64,000 bases of DNA. It comes from Catalinimonas alkaloidigena (GTDB lineage Bacteria; Bacteroidota; Bacteroidia; Cytophagales; Flexibacteraceae). Of the stretch, positions 10,501 through 18,707 are shown one piece after another. Below the pieces are notes generated by a model that was not told where the DNA came from, made no database searches, and was given only the letters and a program-made list of their open reading frames with translations. The position numbers and the translations under genes are program-made. The DNA lies in NCBI RefSeq assembly GCF_900100765.1, contig NZ_FNFO01000006.1, forward strand, positions 186,001 to 250,000. The letters run 5' to 3'. Positions within the stretch are counted from its first letter, which is position 1. Each line of letters starts with the position of its first letter.

Positions 10501-10879
10501 TCCAGACGGGCTGCACCACCTCCGCCGTGGTTTCTTCTACCTCCCGGTAAATGGCATAATAGTCGTCGCCGACCTTTTTGTAACGCAGCGAAGTCGATTG
10601 CAGGGCGGCCTGCAGGTTTTTCTCCAGTCCCACGCTTCGGTGCACGTAGTAGCGGATGGCCTGCCCCTGAATTTCGGAGGGGTAGATGAACTTCACCCCG
10701 AACTGCTGCTCCAGTTCCTGAAACAGACTTTTAAGGGAGACCTCCTTTTGCTTGGGCTGTTCGTCGGAGGAGGCGATCCGATACGCCAGGCTGGTGGAAG
10801 CCTGCACCTGCGCCTCCGCAGGGACGGGGGGCAGCAGGCTGGTCATGGCGAACCCAACCGTGAGGTAGAAAATTTTCAT
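7541..10879 (-). CDS. SusC/RagA family TonB-dependent outer-membrane transporter with N-terminal STN domain
   Basis: 1112 residues. After a signal peptide ending near AEAQ there is an STN (secretin/TonB short N-terminal) domain at roughly 45-115 ([19 protein letters not shown]...[13 protein letters not shown]), then a carboxypeptidase-regulatory-like domain ([19 protein letters not shown]), the TonB-box region [15 protein letters not shown], a plug ([35 protein letters not shown] in several blocks) and a beta-barrel ending in the aromatic C-terminus VNATF. The STN domain implies contact with the FecR anti-sigma factor encoded upstream, so binding of the substrate should control the ECF sigma factor at 12322. 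SusD follows 25 bases later. It imports an unknown ligand across the outer membrane. Confidence 0.95.
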   Translation of the reverse strand: [1112 protein letters not shown]

Positions 10880-10933
10880 AAGGTATGGACGAGTAGGTAG
10901 GTTGTAAATACTTCCAGGGCTAGGGATTCAAGG

Positions 10934-11944
10934 TTATTCTTTTCGTTTGATCAAGATGTTATCGTTTTCGTAGGTGATGGCCAGGTTGCGGCTCATCGCA
11001 AGCGCATCGAGCAGAAGTTCGAGGTTGTCGGCGGGCAGGTTGCCGCTCAGGTGCTGTTGCGCCAGCGAGGTATCGGCGATGATGACGGGGCGTCCGTAGG
11101 TGCGGGTAATCAACTCGCCGATTTCGTGCAGCGACATGTCGTCGATCACCAGGTAGCGGTCGGTCCAGGAGGTGTAGCGTTCGGTGTTGACGGGCCGCTG
11201 TTCCACCTGACGGGTGGCCCGCGAGAACGCGACGAGCTCGCCGGGTTCCATCACGACCTCCTGAGCGAGTTGCGAAGGCGCCAGATCGACGCGAACTTTG
11301 CCCGTCTCCAGCACGACCTGCGTGCCCTGCGTCGCGGTGGTCACGTTAAACTCGGTGCCCAGCACTTCCACGTCCAGGTCGGCCGTATGCACCCGAAAGC
11401 GGGCGTTTTCTTCGTAGGCTTCCTGGTGGGTTACCTGAAAGAAAGCTTCGCCGTCCAGCCATACTTCGCGTACGTGGGCGGCATCCCAGGTATCGGCCAG
11501 TCGCAGCCGCGTGTTCCCGTTCAACAAAGCCACCGTGCCGTCGGGCAGGATGATTTCCCGCGTTTCGCCGAAGGCCGTTACGTATTCTGCCGGCGTGCGC
11601 GCCTGCCATAGGTACAGAGCCGCGCCCAGCGTCAGCAACAGCGCCACGGTTGCCGCCACCCGCTGGCCCATCCCCCACCGGGACGTCACCCGCAGGGCCG
11701 GTGGTGCGGTCGCGTGGTCGATCCGCTCCCACATCTGCGTTAGTTCTTCCGACGTCAACGCATGTTGGCGAAACCGCAGGCTGGTCAGAAAGTGACGCGC
11801 TTCTTCAACATCCTCCCGTTTTTCAGGATGTTCCTGTACCCACTGGGTCCAGAAGGCATGGCTGGTCCGGTCGCCCTGCAGTACCCACTGCTGAAACGAC
11901 TCGTCCTGGGCCAGTTCTTTCGCGCCGAATGTCTCGTAATTCAT
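10934..11944 (-). CDS. FecR family anti-sigma factor
   Basis: 336 residues from ATG at 11944 (MNYETFGAKE); the frame extends upstream, but this start fits the family. The N-terminal cytoplasmic domain (about 1-85, DESFQQWVLQGD...HPEKREDVEEARHFLTSL) would bind the sigma factor, a single transmembrane helix (VAATVALLLTLGAALYLWQ) follows near residues 118-136, and the periplasmic FecR domain has the signatures REIILPDGTVALLNGNTRL, VWLDGEAFFQVTH and FRVHTADLDVEVLGTEFNV. A C-terminal STN-like segment (LVIDDMSLHEIGELITRTYGRPVII) ends the protein. It is divergent from the ECF sigma gene at 12322 and about 55 bases upstream of the STN-type SusC, completing a trans-envelope signalling set. Confidence 0.95.
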   Translation of the reverse strand: MNYETFGAKELAQDESFQQWVLQGDRTSHAFWTQWVQEHPEKREDVEEARHFLTSLRFRQHALTSEELTQMWERIDHATAPPALRVTSRWGMGQRVAATVALLLTLGAALYLWQARTPAEYVTAFGETREIILPDGTVALLNGNTRLRLADTWDAAHVREVWLDGEAFFQVTHQEAYEENARFRVHTADLDVEVLGTEFNVTTATQGTQVVLETGKVRVDLAPSQLAQEVVMEPGELVAFSRATRQVEQRPVNTERYTSWTDRYLVIDDMSLHEIGELITRTYGRPVIIADTSLAQQHLSGNLPADNLELLLDALAMSRNLAITYENDNILIKRKE

Positions 11945-12321
11945 AGGCTCGCTCGGAAGGGTCTTCTGAACCTTCTTTCCCTCAAAAGGCACGAAGTCCG
12001 GATTTTACCCCTAGCCTTCCGAAAAAAATTTTGTCGCCCCAGGCGATAAGTTTTGAGGCATGGTGCCTGAGGTTTCTTTGCGTGCGCCGCTGCGTCCTGC
12101 CCAAGCGAGCCGTTTACCGCAGGGTTTATCGTCCGTGAATCGATGGACCGCCCTGCAACAGAAAAGCCTGACGGATGAGTATAATCAGATTATTATTTGC
12201 ATCTTGGTTAACAGCAACCTCCCCCAGGCAGGGGGAAGTTGGCGACCGAACGCCCACCACACCCACGGCCCAACGCCGACGAGCGGGCACAAGCATCACC
12301 TGCATGGCGCGAGTTGAACAC
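11945..12321. promoter_or_regulatory. divergent intergenic region between fecR-like and ECF sigma genes
   Basis: 377 bases without a supported gene. It must hold the promoters for both directions. An 11-base palindrome, TAATCAGATTA, lies at 12182-12192 inside an AT-rich patch (about 12178-12212) that is the best candidate promoter or operator zone for the sigma gene. I see no clear TTTG/TAnnTTTG pair. Confidence 0.35.
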
Positions 12322-12891
12322 ATGCCTGAGTACGAATCGGAGGAAGCGGTCTGGCGGGCGTTCAGGCAGGGCGATCGTGCGGCGTTTCAGCAGCTCTACC
12401 ACCGCTTCGCCAACGTGTTGTTTAACTACGGCAGCAAGTTTACGGCCGACCGCGATCTGGTGCGGGACGCGATTCAGGAGCTCTTTTTGCGGCTGTGGCG
12501 CGACCGCACCCGCCTGGGCGACACGACTTCCGTTAAATATTACCTCTTTAAAGCCTTACGGCGCGATCTGGTGCGGGCCCTGCAACGCAAAGCCCGGTTT
12601 GTGGCCGAAGCCAGCCTGAGCGGCCCGGCGTTTGCCATCGAATATGCGCACGAAGTTGCGTTGATGCAGGAAGAGCTGTGGCAGGAGCAGCAGGACCGCC
12701 TGAACCTGGGGCTGGAACAGTTGTCGCCCCGGCAACGCGAAGCGATTTTCCTGCGCTTTTACGAAAATCTGAGTTATCAGGAGGTAGCCGAAGTGATGTC
12801 CATCACGCCCAAGTCTACTTACAAAATCATCTACAAAGCCATCGAAATGCTACAAAAGCACTTCAAAGTGTTTTGCCTCTGGCTCTTCTGA
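12322..12891 (+). CDS. ECF RNA polymerase sigma factor (FecI/HasI-like group)
   Basis: 189 residues from ATG at 12322 (MPEYESEEAVWRAF); an in-frame ATG six codons earlier (12304) is an alternative. Region sigma2 lies at about 10-80 (RQGDRAAFQQLYHRF, RDAIQELFLRLW) and region sigma4 at about 125-180 (LEQLSPRQREAIFLRFYENLSYQEVAEVMSITPKSTYKIIYKAIEML). No sigma3 is present, as expected for ECF factors. It lies divergent to the FecR-type anti-sigma factor and should drive the SusC/SusD operon when the outer-membrane transporter is loaded. The length and the SusCD/FecR context are typical for Bacteroidota. Confidence 0.93.
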   Translation: MPEYESEEAVWRAFRQGDRAAFQQLYHRFANVLFNYGSKFTADRDLVRDAIQELFLRLWRDRTRLGDTTSVKYYLFKALRRDLVRALQRKARFVAEASLSGPAFAIEYAHEVALMQEELWQEQQDRLNLGLEQLSPRQREAIFLRFYENLSYQEVAEVMSITPKSTYKIIYKAIEMLQKHFKVFCLWLF

Positions 12892-12921
12892 AAAAAGGGT
12901 GCATGGAAACCCGCTGGGCGG

Positions 12922-13737
12922 CTAGCCTTCGCGTTTGGCCCGCAGGAATGCTTGCAGGTCGGCGAGGCGGTCGGTGTTGATCAGGTCGACGCCGTTCTCC
13001 CACAAAAACTGCCAGACTGCCGGCGTGTCGGGCGTACCCCACAGACGCACTTTTTTCCCTTCGGCATGGGCCTGCTCGACAAACGCCCGGAAGCGTTTCA
13101 GCTCGTCGGGGGCCACCGGTCCCTTCCCTTTCCACGACAAAAACCGGTTGTAGCTCTGACTCACCACCGGCATGCGCACCGGGTCGATGTCCTGTCCCAG
13201 GTCATCCGGACGACCGTCCAATGCCGTCAGCGCTTGTGCATCGTACAAGACCAGGGGTTTCAGCGGCGGCTTTTCAATGCCGGAGAGAAACACCCGCACC
13301 GGCTTGCCGTCGCCCGGAGCGACCGAAAGCATGGCGGCGTAAGGCGCCAGCTGAGCCTGGAGGGCGCGGTACGTGGCTTCGTCGGAGGTCTTGAAATCGA
13401 TCATCAGGTAAAACAGGGTGCGATGCCCGGCATACACCGGTTGCGTACCCTGCGCAGTGCGTTCCCACAGGGGCCTCAGGTACAGACGGTCAAGGGTACG
13501 GGCCGGATCGGGTTGCGCAGGGCGGTTGTGCGCCACATAAAGTGCGCCGTCGATGAGAAACACGTCGGATTCGACCGAGCAAAAGCCGTGTGCCAGCGCA
13601 TCCAGCAAGGGGCGTTCGTGTTCGTAGTCGTTATGGGCATGGGCACGCACCAGGGGCTGCACCTCCAGGGCGGACTGAGCCTGAAGGGACGTGACAAAAC
13701 CCAGGAAAAGAAGGAGAACAAGCGAGCGAAGTACCAT
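12922..13737 (-). CDS. secreted phosphodiesterase of the PI-PLC/GDPD-like TIM-barrel superfamily
   Basis: 271 residues from ATG at 13737. A signal peptide (MVLRSLVLLLFLGFVTSLQA, cut before QSALE) predicts export. The catalytic entry motif is RAHAHNDYEHERPLLDAL, with the first His pair, followed by VESDVFLIDGALYVAHN, which supplies the acidic metal ligand and second His. The C-terminal strand GVDLINTDRLADLQAFL matches the last barrel strand of glycerophosphodiester phosphodiesterases. This is the divergent 'HAHNDY' group rather than the classic HRG..PENT group seen at 32085. The substrate is unknown. It starts 96 bases after the membrane-tethered sigma gene and could be cotranscribed with it. 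Confidence 0.82.
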   Translation of the reverse strand: MVLRSLVLLLFLGFVTSLQAQSALEVQPLVRAHAHNDYEHERPLLDALAHGFCSVESDVFLIDGALYVAHNRPAQPDPARTLDRLYLRPLWERTAQGTQPVYAGHRTLFYLMIDFKTSDEATYRALQAQLAPYAAMLSVAPGDGKPVRVFLSGIEKPPLKPLVLYDAQALTALDGRPDDLGQDIDPVRMPVVSQSYNRFLSWKGKGPVAPDELKRFRAFVEQAHAEGKKVRLWGTPDTPAVWQFLWENGVDLINTDRLADLQAFLRAKREG

Positions 13738-13833
13738 GGCATAGGGTTGGAAACGGACGGGCAATAGTACACCACAAACCACACCTACAGGTTACCGCAA
13801 CGTTAATTTTGCGCCTTCGCTCCGGGCGAAGGG

Positions 13834-14847
13834 TCAGGAGCCGTCGCCGAGGTGGATGACGTTCCGAATGAGGGTCTGGCCTTTTTGCAGGGTTTCGACC
13901 GAGACTTTTTTCGCCTGGGGCTGTTGGTACGTCCGGTAGGCGATCAGCCCGAGGGTCAGTCCGACCAGAAAGGTCATCAGCAACAGGGCAATGTGGGCCG
14001 AACGTTTTTTATGAAACCGAAAGGTCCGGGTAGGCCGCTTTTCCCAAAAGTGCCACGCTTCGGCGGCATCCATCTTGTCGTCCAGTTTCTGAAGTCCCCG
14101 GCCCAGCACGTCGTAAACGGCGCGGTCCAGCGTAATGTCCTGGATGCACTCGCGCAGCTCTTTTTCCAGGCGGGTGTAGTCCGCGCTTTGCAGCAGCCAT
14201 TGCGCAACCTGACTGGTCACTTCTTCCGAAGCCTGGTCGAGGATGTACGTCAGCCAACTGTCGACTTCGGCCTCGTTCCATCTTTTGGCCCCGTCGGCCT
14301 CTCCGTAGGGAACGCTGCCGCCGTACATGAAAAAGTTCAGGGAACGGTCGAGGCTGGCCGCAATGTGCCGCCACGACAACGCCAGCGTCAGGGCAATTTC
14401 GGTATACGACAAGCCCGACAATTTCAGGCGCAGAATGAGTTGATCCTGGGCGGGCAGCCGGTCGACCAGATGATTAGGACGGTAATTCAGTTCCTGATAC
14501 AGCAGCAGGTCGAGCGGATTGAACGGCGCTTCGTCGGCGTTTTCTGCCTTTTTCTTTTGCAATCCCGGAATCAGCTGGTGGCTGGTGGCTTCCTGTGCCT
14601 TGCGGCGGACCGTTGCGTACAGGTAGCCTTGCAACGACGAGGAAATGGACAGCAACTGCCGGTGCTGCCATAAGTTCATAAAGACTTTTACGACGACCTC
14701 TTCGGCCAATTCGGGGTTGTGGGTAATCTGGCAGGCGAAGTCGCAGAGACGCTGGTAATAATGCAGGTAGAGTTCTTCTAACGCCAGGCGATTCCCTGCA
14801 CGCAGTTCGTCGACAATTCTATGTAAAGACGGGGGATCCTGGAACAT
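13834..14847 (-). CDS. ECF-type sigma factor with C-terminal anti-sigma-like region and transmembrane helix
   Basis: 337 residues, nearly twice the length of a normal ECF factor. Residues about 10-90 are sigma2 (GNRLALEELYLHYYQRLCDF, PELAEEVVVKVFMNLWQHR) and about 130-180 sigma4 (LPAQDQLILRLKLSGLSYTEIALTLALSWRHIAASLDRSL). From about 190 comes a helical region starting WNEAEVDSWLTYILDQASEEVTSQVAQWLLQ, which resembles the sigma-binding N-terminus of FecR-type anti-sigma factors. A basic stretch (FRFHKKRSAH) precedes a single transmembrane helix at 286-304 and a tail of about 33 residues (YQQPQ...HLGDGS) predicted to be periplasmic. The layout reads as a sigma factor fused to its own membrane anchor/inhibitor. 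The sequence is clear; the regulatory reading is inference. It could alternatively be a degenerate, non-transcribing relative. Confidence 0.85.
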   Translation of the reverse strand: MFQDPPSLHRIVDELRAGNRLALEELYLHYYQRLCDFACQITHNPELAEEVVVKVFMNLWQHRQLLSISSSLQGYLYATVRRKAQEATSHQLIPGLQKKKAENADEAPFNPLDLLLYQELNYRPNHLVDRLPAQDQLILRLKLSGLSYTEIALTLALSWRHIAASLDRSLNFFMYGGSVPYGEADGAKRWNEAEVDSWLTYILDQASEEVTSQVAQWLLQSADYTRLEKELRECIQDITLDRAVYDVLGRGLQKLDDKMDAAEAWHFWEKRPTRTFRFHKKRSAHIALLLMTFLVGLTLGLIAYRTYQQPQAKKVSVETLQKGQTLIRNVIHLGDGS

Positions 14848-15505
14848 GACACAAGCTGGGGATTGGGTTATTTGGCTTTTCCGGTGGTTGGTGGCAAAAT
14901 TAGTTACGATTGGCTACGTCGTGTATGCAGGACGGGTTACCTTATCGTTATCATACGCAGCCGGAGGCGTAAGAAAACGAGCAAAACCCTCGATTTATCG
15001 TCACTTATTCACCATCCCTAGGCACCGACACGGATTTATGGACTCGTTTTCAATAGGAGACCTTGAATTCCGCCTGATACTCACCTGGCCCTTATAAATT
15101 TTCTGCGCGGTTTGGCCCAGAGGCGGCCGCTACCCGCCCCGCGGGCGTCCCGAAGAAGCGTAATTTCTCGCCTAAACCTTACGTGCTTCAGCTATTGCGC
15201 CATTTCCTTTTCTTAACATTCTGTACCGCAGCGGGGCGGATATCTTCTTCGCAACCAAAAGGTTAGTGCCCGCCGGAAACATGACAAATGCTTCCTATTT
15301 CATACATGGTCTAGCGTTAGGGACTCCCCGCTCCGATCTATTCCTAGCTACCCCTCTACATCCGACTGCACTTTTGTTGTGGCTGTCCCCAAAATTTCTG
15401 TATTTTCCTCGCCGAAGGGTCGACCGACCTTCCAGTCGCACTTTTGCCGTTGCTTTTTCGCCTGTTCGATTCGCATTCTAACCTCTTATCCCTAGTTCTC
15501 ACCAC
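14848..15505. other. gene-free divergent region
   Basis: 658 bases with no supported coding sequence. Short frames in it have no family resemblance and odd composition. It separates the tethered sigma gene (minus) from the Gfo/Idh gene (plus) and should contain both promoters; I see no convincing box or repeat. Confidence 0.5.
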
Positions 15506-16873
15506 ATGTTTGACTTTCGCATTAACCGCCGCCAATTTCTCAAAACCTCTTCCGCCTCGCTCGCACTGGCCTCGCTGGGCCCGGCAGGCCTCGACATGCT
15601 TTACCGGAAAGACCCGCTGCGGGTGGGACTGATCGGGACGGGCTGGTACGGCAAAAGCGACCTGTTCCGGCTGATTCAGGTCGCGCCCGTCAACGTCGTG
15701 TCGCTGTGCGATCCCGACCAGCACATGCTCTCCGAAGCCGCCACGCTGGTCAGCCGACGGCAGAAGTCGGGAAAAAAGCCGCGCACCTACGGCGACTACC
15801 GGAAAATGCTGGCTGAAAAAGACCTGGATATTGTGCTGATCGGCACACCCGACCACTGGCACGCGCTCCAGACCATCGACGCGCTGAAAGCGGGAGCACA
15901 CGTGTACGTGCAGAAGCCCATCAGCGTCGACGTGCTGGAAGGCGAAGCGATGCTGGCCGCCGCGCGGAAATACGACCGGGTGGTGCAGGTCGGGACGCAG
16001 CGCAAAAGCACGCCCCACCTGATCGACGCTAAGAAGAACATCATCGATGCCGGGTTGCTGGGCAAGGTCAGACACGTGGAGATGTGCTGCTACTTCCACA
16101 TGCGCGCCAATGGCAACCCGCCCGTTGAGCCGGTGCCGTCCTTTTTCGATTACGACATGTGGACCGGGCCTGCGCCCCTACGTCCCTACGACGGCCTGCC
16201 GCACAAACGCTGGTGGCGGACGTTTATGGAATACGGCAACGGCATTATGGGCGATATGTGCATCCACATGTTCGACACGGTCCGCTGGATGCTGAACCTG
16301 GGCTGGCCCAAGCAAGTGACCTCGACCGGCGGCATTTACGTGCAGACGGAAGGCAAGTCCAACATTCCCGATACGCAGTCGGCGCTGTTCGAGTACGACG
16401 ACCTGACCTGCGTCTGGCAGCACCGTTCCTGGGGCACACCGGCCAACCCGGAGTACCCGTGGTCGCTGACCCTCTACGGCGACAAAGGCACGCTGTGGGC
16501 CAGCACCATGCAGTACGACTTCATCCCCGAGGGCGACGGGAAGAAAATCCACAAGGACGTGGTCTACGAAAAGGAGAAGTACCCGGAAGACCTTACCGAG
16601 AAAGACATCGAACTGAACGCCGCGCCGGCCACGCGCCTCCACATGCTCGACTTCCTGGCGGCCATCGACAAGCACAGTCGCCCGGTGGCCGACATCGAAG
16701 ACGGTCACATCTCGACGGCGTCCTGCATTCTGGCGAACCTCTCCCGGCAGTTGGGCCGACCGCTCCGCTACGACCACGCCACACGTACGGTGGTGAACGA
16801 CCCGGCGGCGACCAAGCTGCTGCAACGGCCGTACCGCGAGCCCTGGATTCACCCCGACCCTACGCAGGTATAA
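15506..16873 (+). CDS. Tat-exported Gfo/Idh/MocA family oxidoreductase
   Basis: 455 residues. The N-terminus carries a twin-arginine motif (NRRQFLKTSS) and a hydrophobic core, so it is exported folded, presumably with its NAD(P) cofactor. The Rossmann fold begins at about residue 33 (RVGLIGTGWYGKSDLFRL, GxGxxG-like), followed by IVLIGTPDHWHALQTIDALKAGAHVYVQKPISV, whose EKP-like 'QKP' motif holds the catalytic-region Lys. The C-terminal domain includes YGNGIMGDMCIHMFDTVRWML with the His typical for the family. The family acts on sugars and cyclitols by NAD(P)-dependent oxidation or reduction. The substrate is unknown. The nearby DUF1080 gene (17986) often occurs with such oxidoreductases in Bacteroidota, where together they can process 3-keto sugars. 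Confidence 0.9.
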   Translation: MFDFRINRRQFLKTSSASLALASLGPAGLDMLYRKDPLRVGLIGTGWYGKSDLFRLIQVAPVNVVSLCDPDQHMLSEAATLVSRRQKSGKKPRTYGDYRKMLAEKDLDIVLIGTPDHWHALQTIDALKAGAHVYVQKPISVDVLEGEAMLAAARKYDRVVQVGTQRKSTPHLIDAKKNIIDAGLLGKVRHVEMCCYFHMRANGNPPVEPVPSFFDYDMWTGPAPLRPYDGLPHKRWWRTFMEYGNGIMGDMCIHMFDTVRWMLNLGWPKQVTSTGGIYVQTEGKSNIPDTQSALFEYDDLTCVWQHRSWGTPANPEYPWSLTLYGDKGTLWASTMQYDFIPEGDGKKIHKDVVYEKEKYPEDLTEKDIELNAAPATRLHMLDFLAAIDKHSRPVADIEDGHISTASCILANLSRQLGRPLRYDHATRTVVNDPAATKLLQRPYREPWIHPDPTQV

Positions 16874-16895
16874 ACGGCACACAACCGGCGGCACA

Positions 16896-17738
16896 TCAGG
16901 CGCGGAAGGTCATCAGCGGCGTTTCGCCGTGAAAACACATGTGCCGCGTGTGGCTGCCCTCCAGCATGCGTTCCCAGAGGGAATGGGTGCGGGGCATCAT
17001 GGCCAGCAGATCGGCCGGGTGCTCGCGCAGGTAGTGGGTGATGCCTTCGTTGATGTCGTCGCAGTGCCGGATGGCAAAGCTGTGGGGCACCGGGTCCAGG
17101 GCGTGCTTCAGGTTGCGCCCGGCGTCCAGCTCCTGGTCGGAGAGCAAAGCCTCTGCCCGCACCACGTACAACACCTCGATGTGAGCGCGCAACGCAAACG
17201 CGAGGTCGACCAGCGGCTGGTAGTTTTCCGGCAGGGCAGCATGGCGGTAGTCGGTGGCCAGCAGCATGCGGTGAATGCGGGTGAACGACGCCTCGGGCGG
17301 AATGGCCAGCACCGGGCAGTGTAGCTGCCGCATCAGGTGGAGGGTCGTGTTGCCAAGGAGCGTGCGCAGCCCGCCGCTGCCGTGGGTGCCCATCACCACC
17401 AGCCCGATGGCTTCGTCGTTGACCATCTTTTCGACGGACAGCTCGACGTTGCCCAGTTGTTTGACCAGTTGGTACGGTACGCCCGCTTTTTTCAGGTAAG
17501 TCGTTTCCAGCGTGGCCAGTTGCTCGTCGATGTCCCGCTCGACCCCGGCCAGGTTTTGCTGGTCTTCCAGCAGCACCACGCCGGGGGTGTACATGGGAGT
17601 CGACATCGGAATCGGCATCTGGTAGACCGACAGTACGGTGAGGCGTGCGCCCAGCGACCGGGCCAGTTCCAGGGCGTAGCGCAACGCGTTGTTGGCAGGT
17701 TGAGAGAAATCCGTGGGAACTAAAATGTGCTTTTTCAT
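16896..17738 (-). CDS. universal stress protein, two tandem UspA domains
   Basis: 280 residues from ATG at 17738 (MKKHILVPTDFSQPANNALRYAL). Domain 1 (about 1-145) begins with the classic ILVPTDFS and ends with the nucleotide-binding loop VVMGTHGSGGLRTLLGNTTLHLM...CPVLAIP. Domain 2 (about 150-280, ILLATDYRHAALPENYQPL) lacks the glycine-rich loop (LLAMMPRTHSLWERMLEGS) and probably does not bind ATP. Proteins of this tandem type are cytoplasmic stress or redox-response proteins. It ends 22 bases from the convergent Gfo/Idh gene. Confidence 0.9.
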   Translation of the reverse strand: MKKHILVPTDFSQPANNALRYALELARSLGARLTVLSVYQMPIPMSTPMYTPGVVLLEDQQNLAGVERDIDEQLATLETTYLKKAGVPYQLVKQLGNVELSVEKMVNDEAIGLVVMGTHGSGGLRTLLGNTTLHLMRQLHCPVLAIPPEASFTRIHRMLLATDYRHAALPENYQPLVDLAFALRAHIEVLYVVRAEALLSDQELDAGRNLKHALDPVPHSFAIRHCDDINEGITHYLREHPADLLAMMPRTHSLWERMLEGSHTRHMCFHGETPLMTFRA

Positions 17739-17985
17739 GGCAATTGACGAATGGTGAGGAGGGTCGCAACCCGCCGCCGACCTGTGGAAGGCAGCGCGCT
17801 GCAACGGGTGTCAAGATCGGTCTCATGCGGTCGGCATCAAATGACTTCGCCCCGGCAAAACCATGATCTTCATCACTTCTGCCACCCCGGCGAAGGGCGG
17901 GCGGATTCTGCCGGCCTAGCTCGCACGGGCCCGGCGGAAATCGCTACCTTTCGGTCGTTATCCATCCATTTTACCAAACACCTAC

Positions 17986-18624
17986 ATGACTAGGAACCTG
18001 TATGCGTGGTGCCCCCTGCTGGCACTCGTCCTGCTTTGTTCGCCGGCGCTGGCGCAGCGCTGGCAACCGCTGTTTAACGGCAAAAACCTGGAAGGCTGGC
18101 AACACGTCGGCGACGGCTCGTTTGTGGTGGAAGCCGGCATGCTAAAAACCGAGGGCGGCATGGGGTTGCTTTATTACCAGAAGAAACCCTTCGAAAACGC
18201 CGTGCTGCGCGTGGTGTACCGCAATCCGGAAGGCAAAAACGCCGGGGTCTTCATCCGCATTCCGGAAGCGCCCACCGAGCCGTGGATGCCCGTCAACAAA
18301 GGCTACGAAGTGCAGATCGACGACCACGAAGGCGAATACCACGACACCGGCGTGCTCTACTCGCTGACCAAGTCGAAGGCGCAACCGGGCCGACCCGGCG
18401 AGTGGAACACAATGGAAATTACGCTGGACGGCGACCGTACGCTGGTGAAGGTCAACGACGTGCTGGTGACCGACTACCGGGAGGGCGATCCCGTACCGGA
18501 GAAGGCGGCCGATTACGAGCCGGACCGGGGCCGACGCCCCACGCGGGGCTACATTGGCTTGCAAAACCACGGCCCGCACGACATTGTCTACTTCAAAGAG
18601 GTGAGCATCCGGCCGCTCAAATAA
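17986..18624 (+). CDS. DUF1080 (3-keto-disaccharide hydrolase-like) secreted protein
   Basis: 212 residues with a signal peptide (LLALVLLCSPALAQ). The mature part is a concanavalin-like jelly roll: WQPLFNGKNLEGWQHVGDGSFVVEAG is the family entry motif, then GVFIRIPEAP, GYEVQIDDHEGEYHDTGVLYSL, GEWNTMEITLDGDRTLVKVNDVLVTDY and the closing GYIGLQNHGPHDIVYFKEVSIRPL. Members studied in Bacteroidota cleave 3-keto-glycosides made by Gfo/Idh-type dehydrogenases; that activity is plausible here because a Tat-exported oxidoreductase is nearby (15506). A strong terminator follows. Confidence 0.92.
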   Translation: MTRNLYAWCPLLALVLLCSPALAQRWQPLFNGKNLEGWQHVGDGSFVVEAGMLKTEGGMGLLYYQKKPFENAVLRVVYRNPEGKNAGVFIRIPEAPTEPWMPVNKGYEVQIDDHEGEYHDTGVLYSLTKSKAQPGRPGEWNTMEITLDGDRTLVKVNDVLVTDYREGDPVPEKAADYEPDRGRRPTRGYIGLQNHGPHDIVYFKEVSIRPLK

Positions 18625-18647
18625 CGCGTCGGTCCGCTTTCCAAACA

Positions 18648-18676
18648 AAAGGGTCGCCTTGGTAAGGCGACCCTTT
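18648..18676. terminator. bidirectional intrinsic terminator
   Basis: A perfect 13-base-pair stem pairs 18648-18660 with 18664-18676 around a GGT loop; the outer pairs are A/T runs and so serve both strands. It lies between the convergent DUF1080 gene (stop 18624) and the small membrane protein gene (stop 18708). Confidence 0.85.
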
Positions 18677-18707
18677 CTGTGCCGAAGCACTTGAACGAAC
18701 CCACTTT

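Noticed and set aside
8984-10900. 638-codon plus-strand open frame
   Set aside because: Antisense shadow of the SusC gene, caused by high GC and the codon pattern; the opposite strand shows STN, plug and barrel motifs.
13814-13832. Hairpin CCTTCGC/GCGAAGG after the tethered sigma gene as a terminator
   Set aside because: On the minus strand it is followed by CGCAAAATT without a T-tract, so there is no good support for termination.
14846-15097. Possible plus-strand gene of 83 codons divergent from the tethered sigma gene
   Set aside because: No conserved motif, and composition unlike coding DNA of this genome; more likely promoter region.
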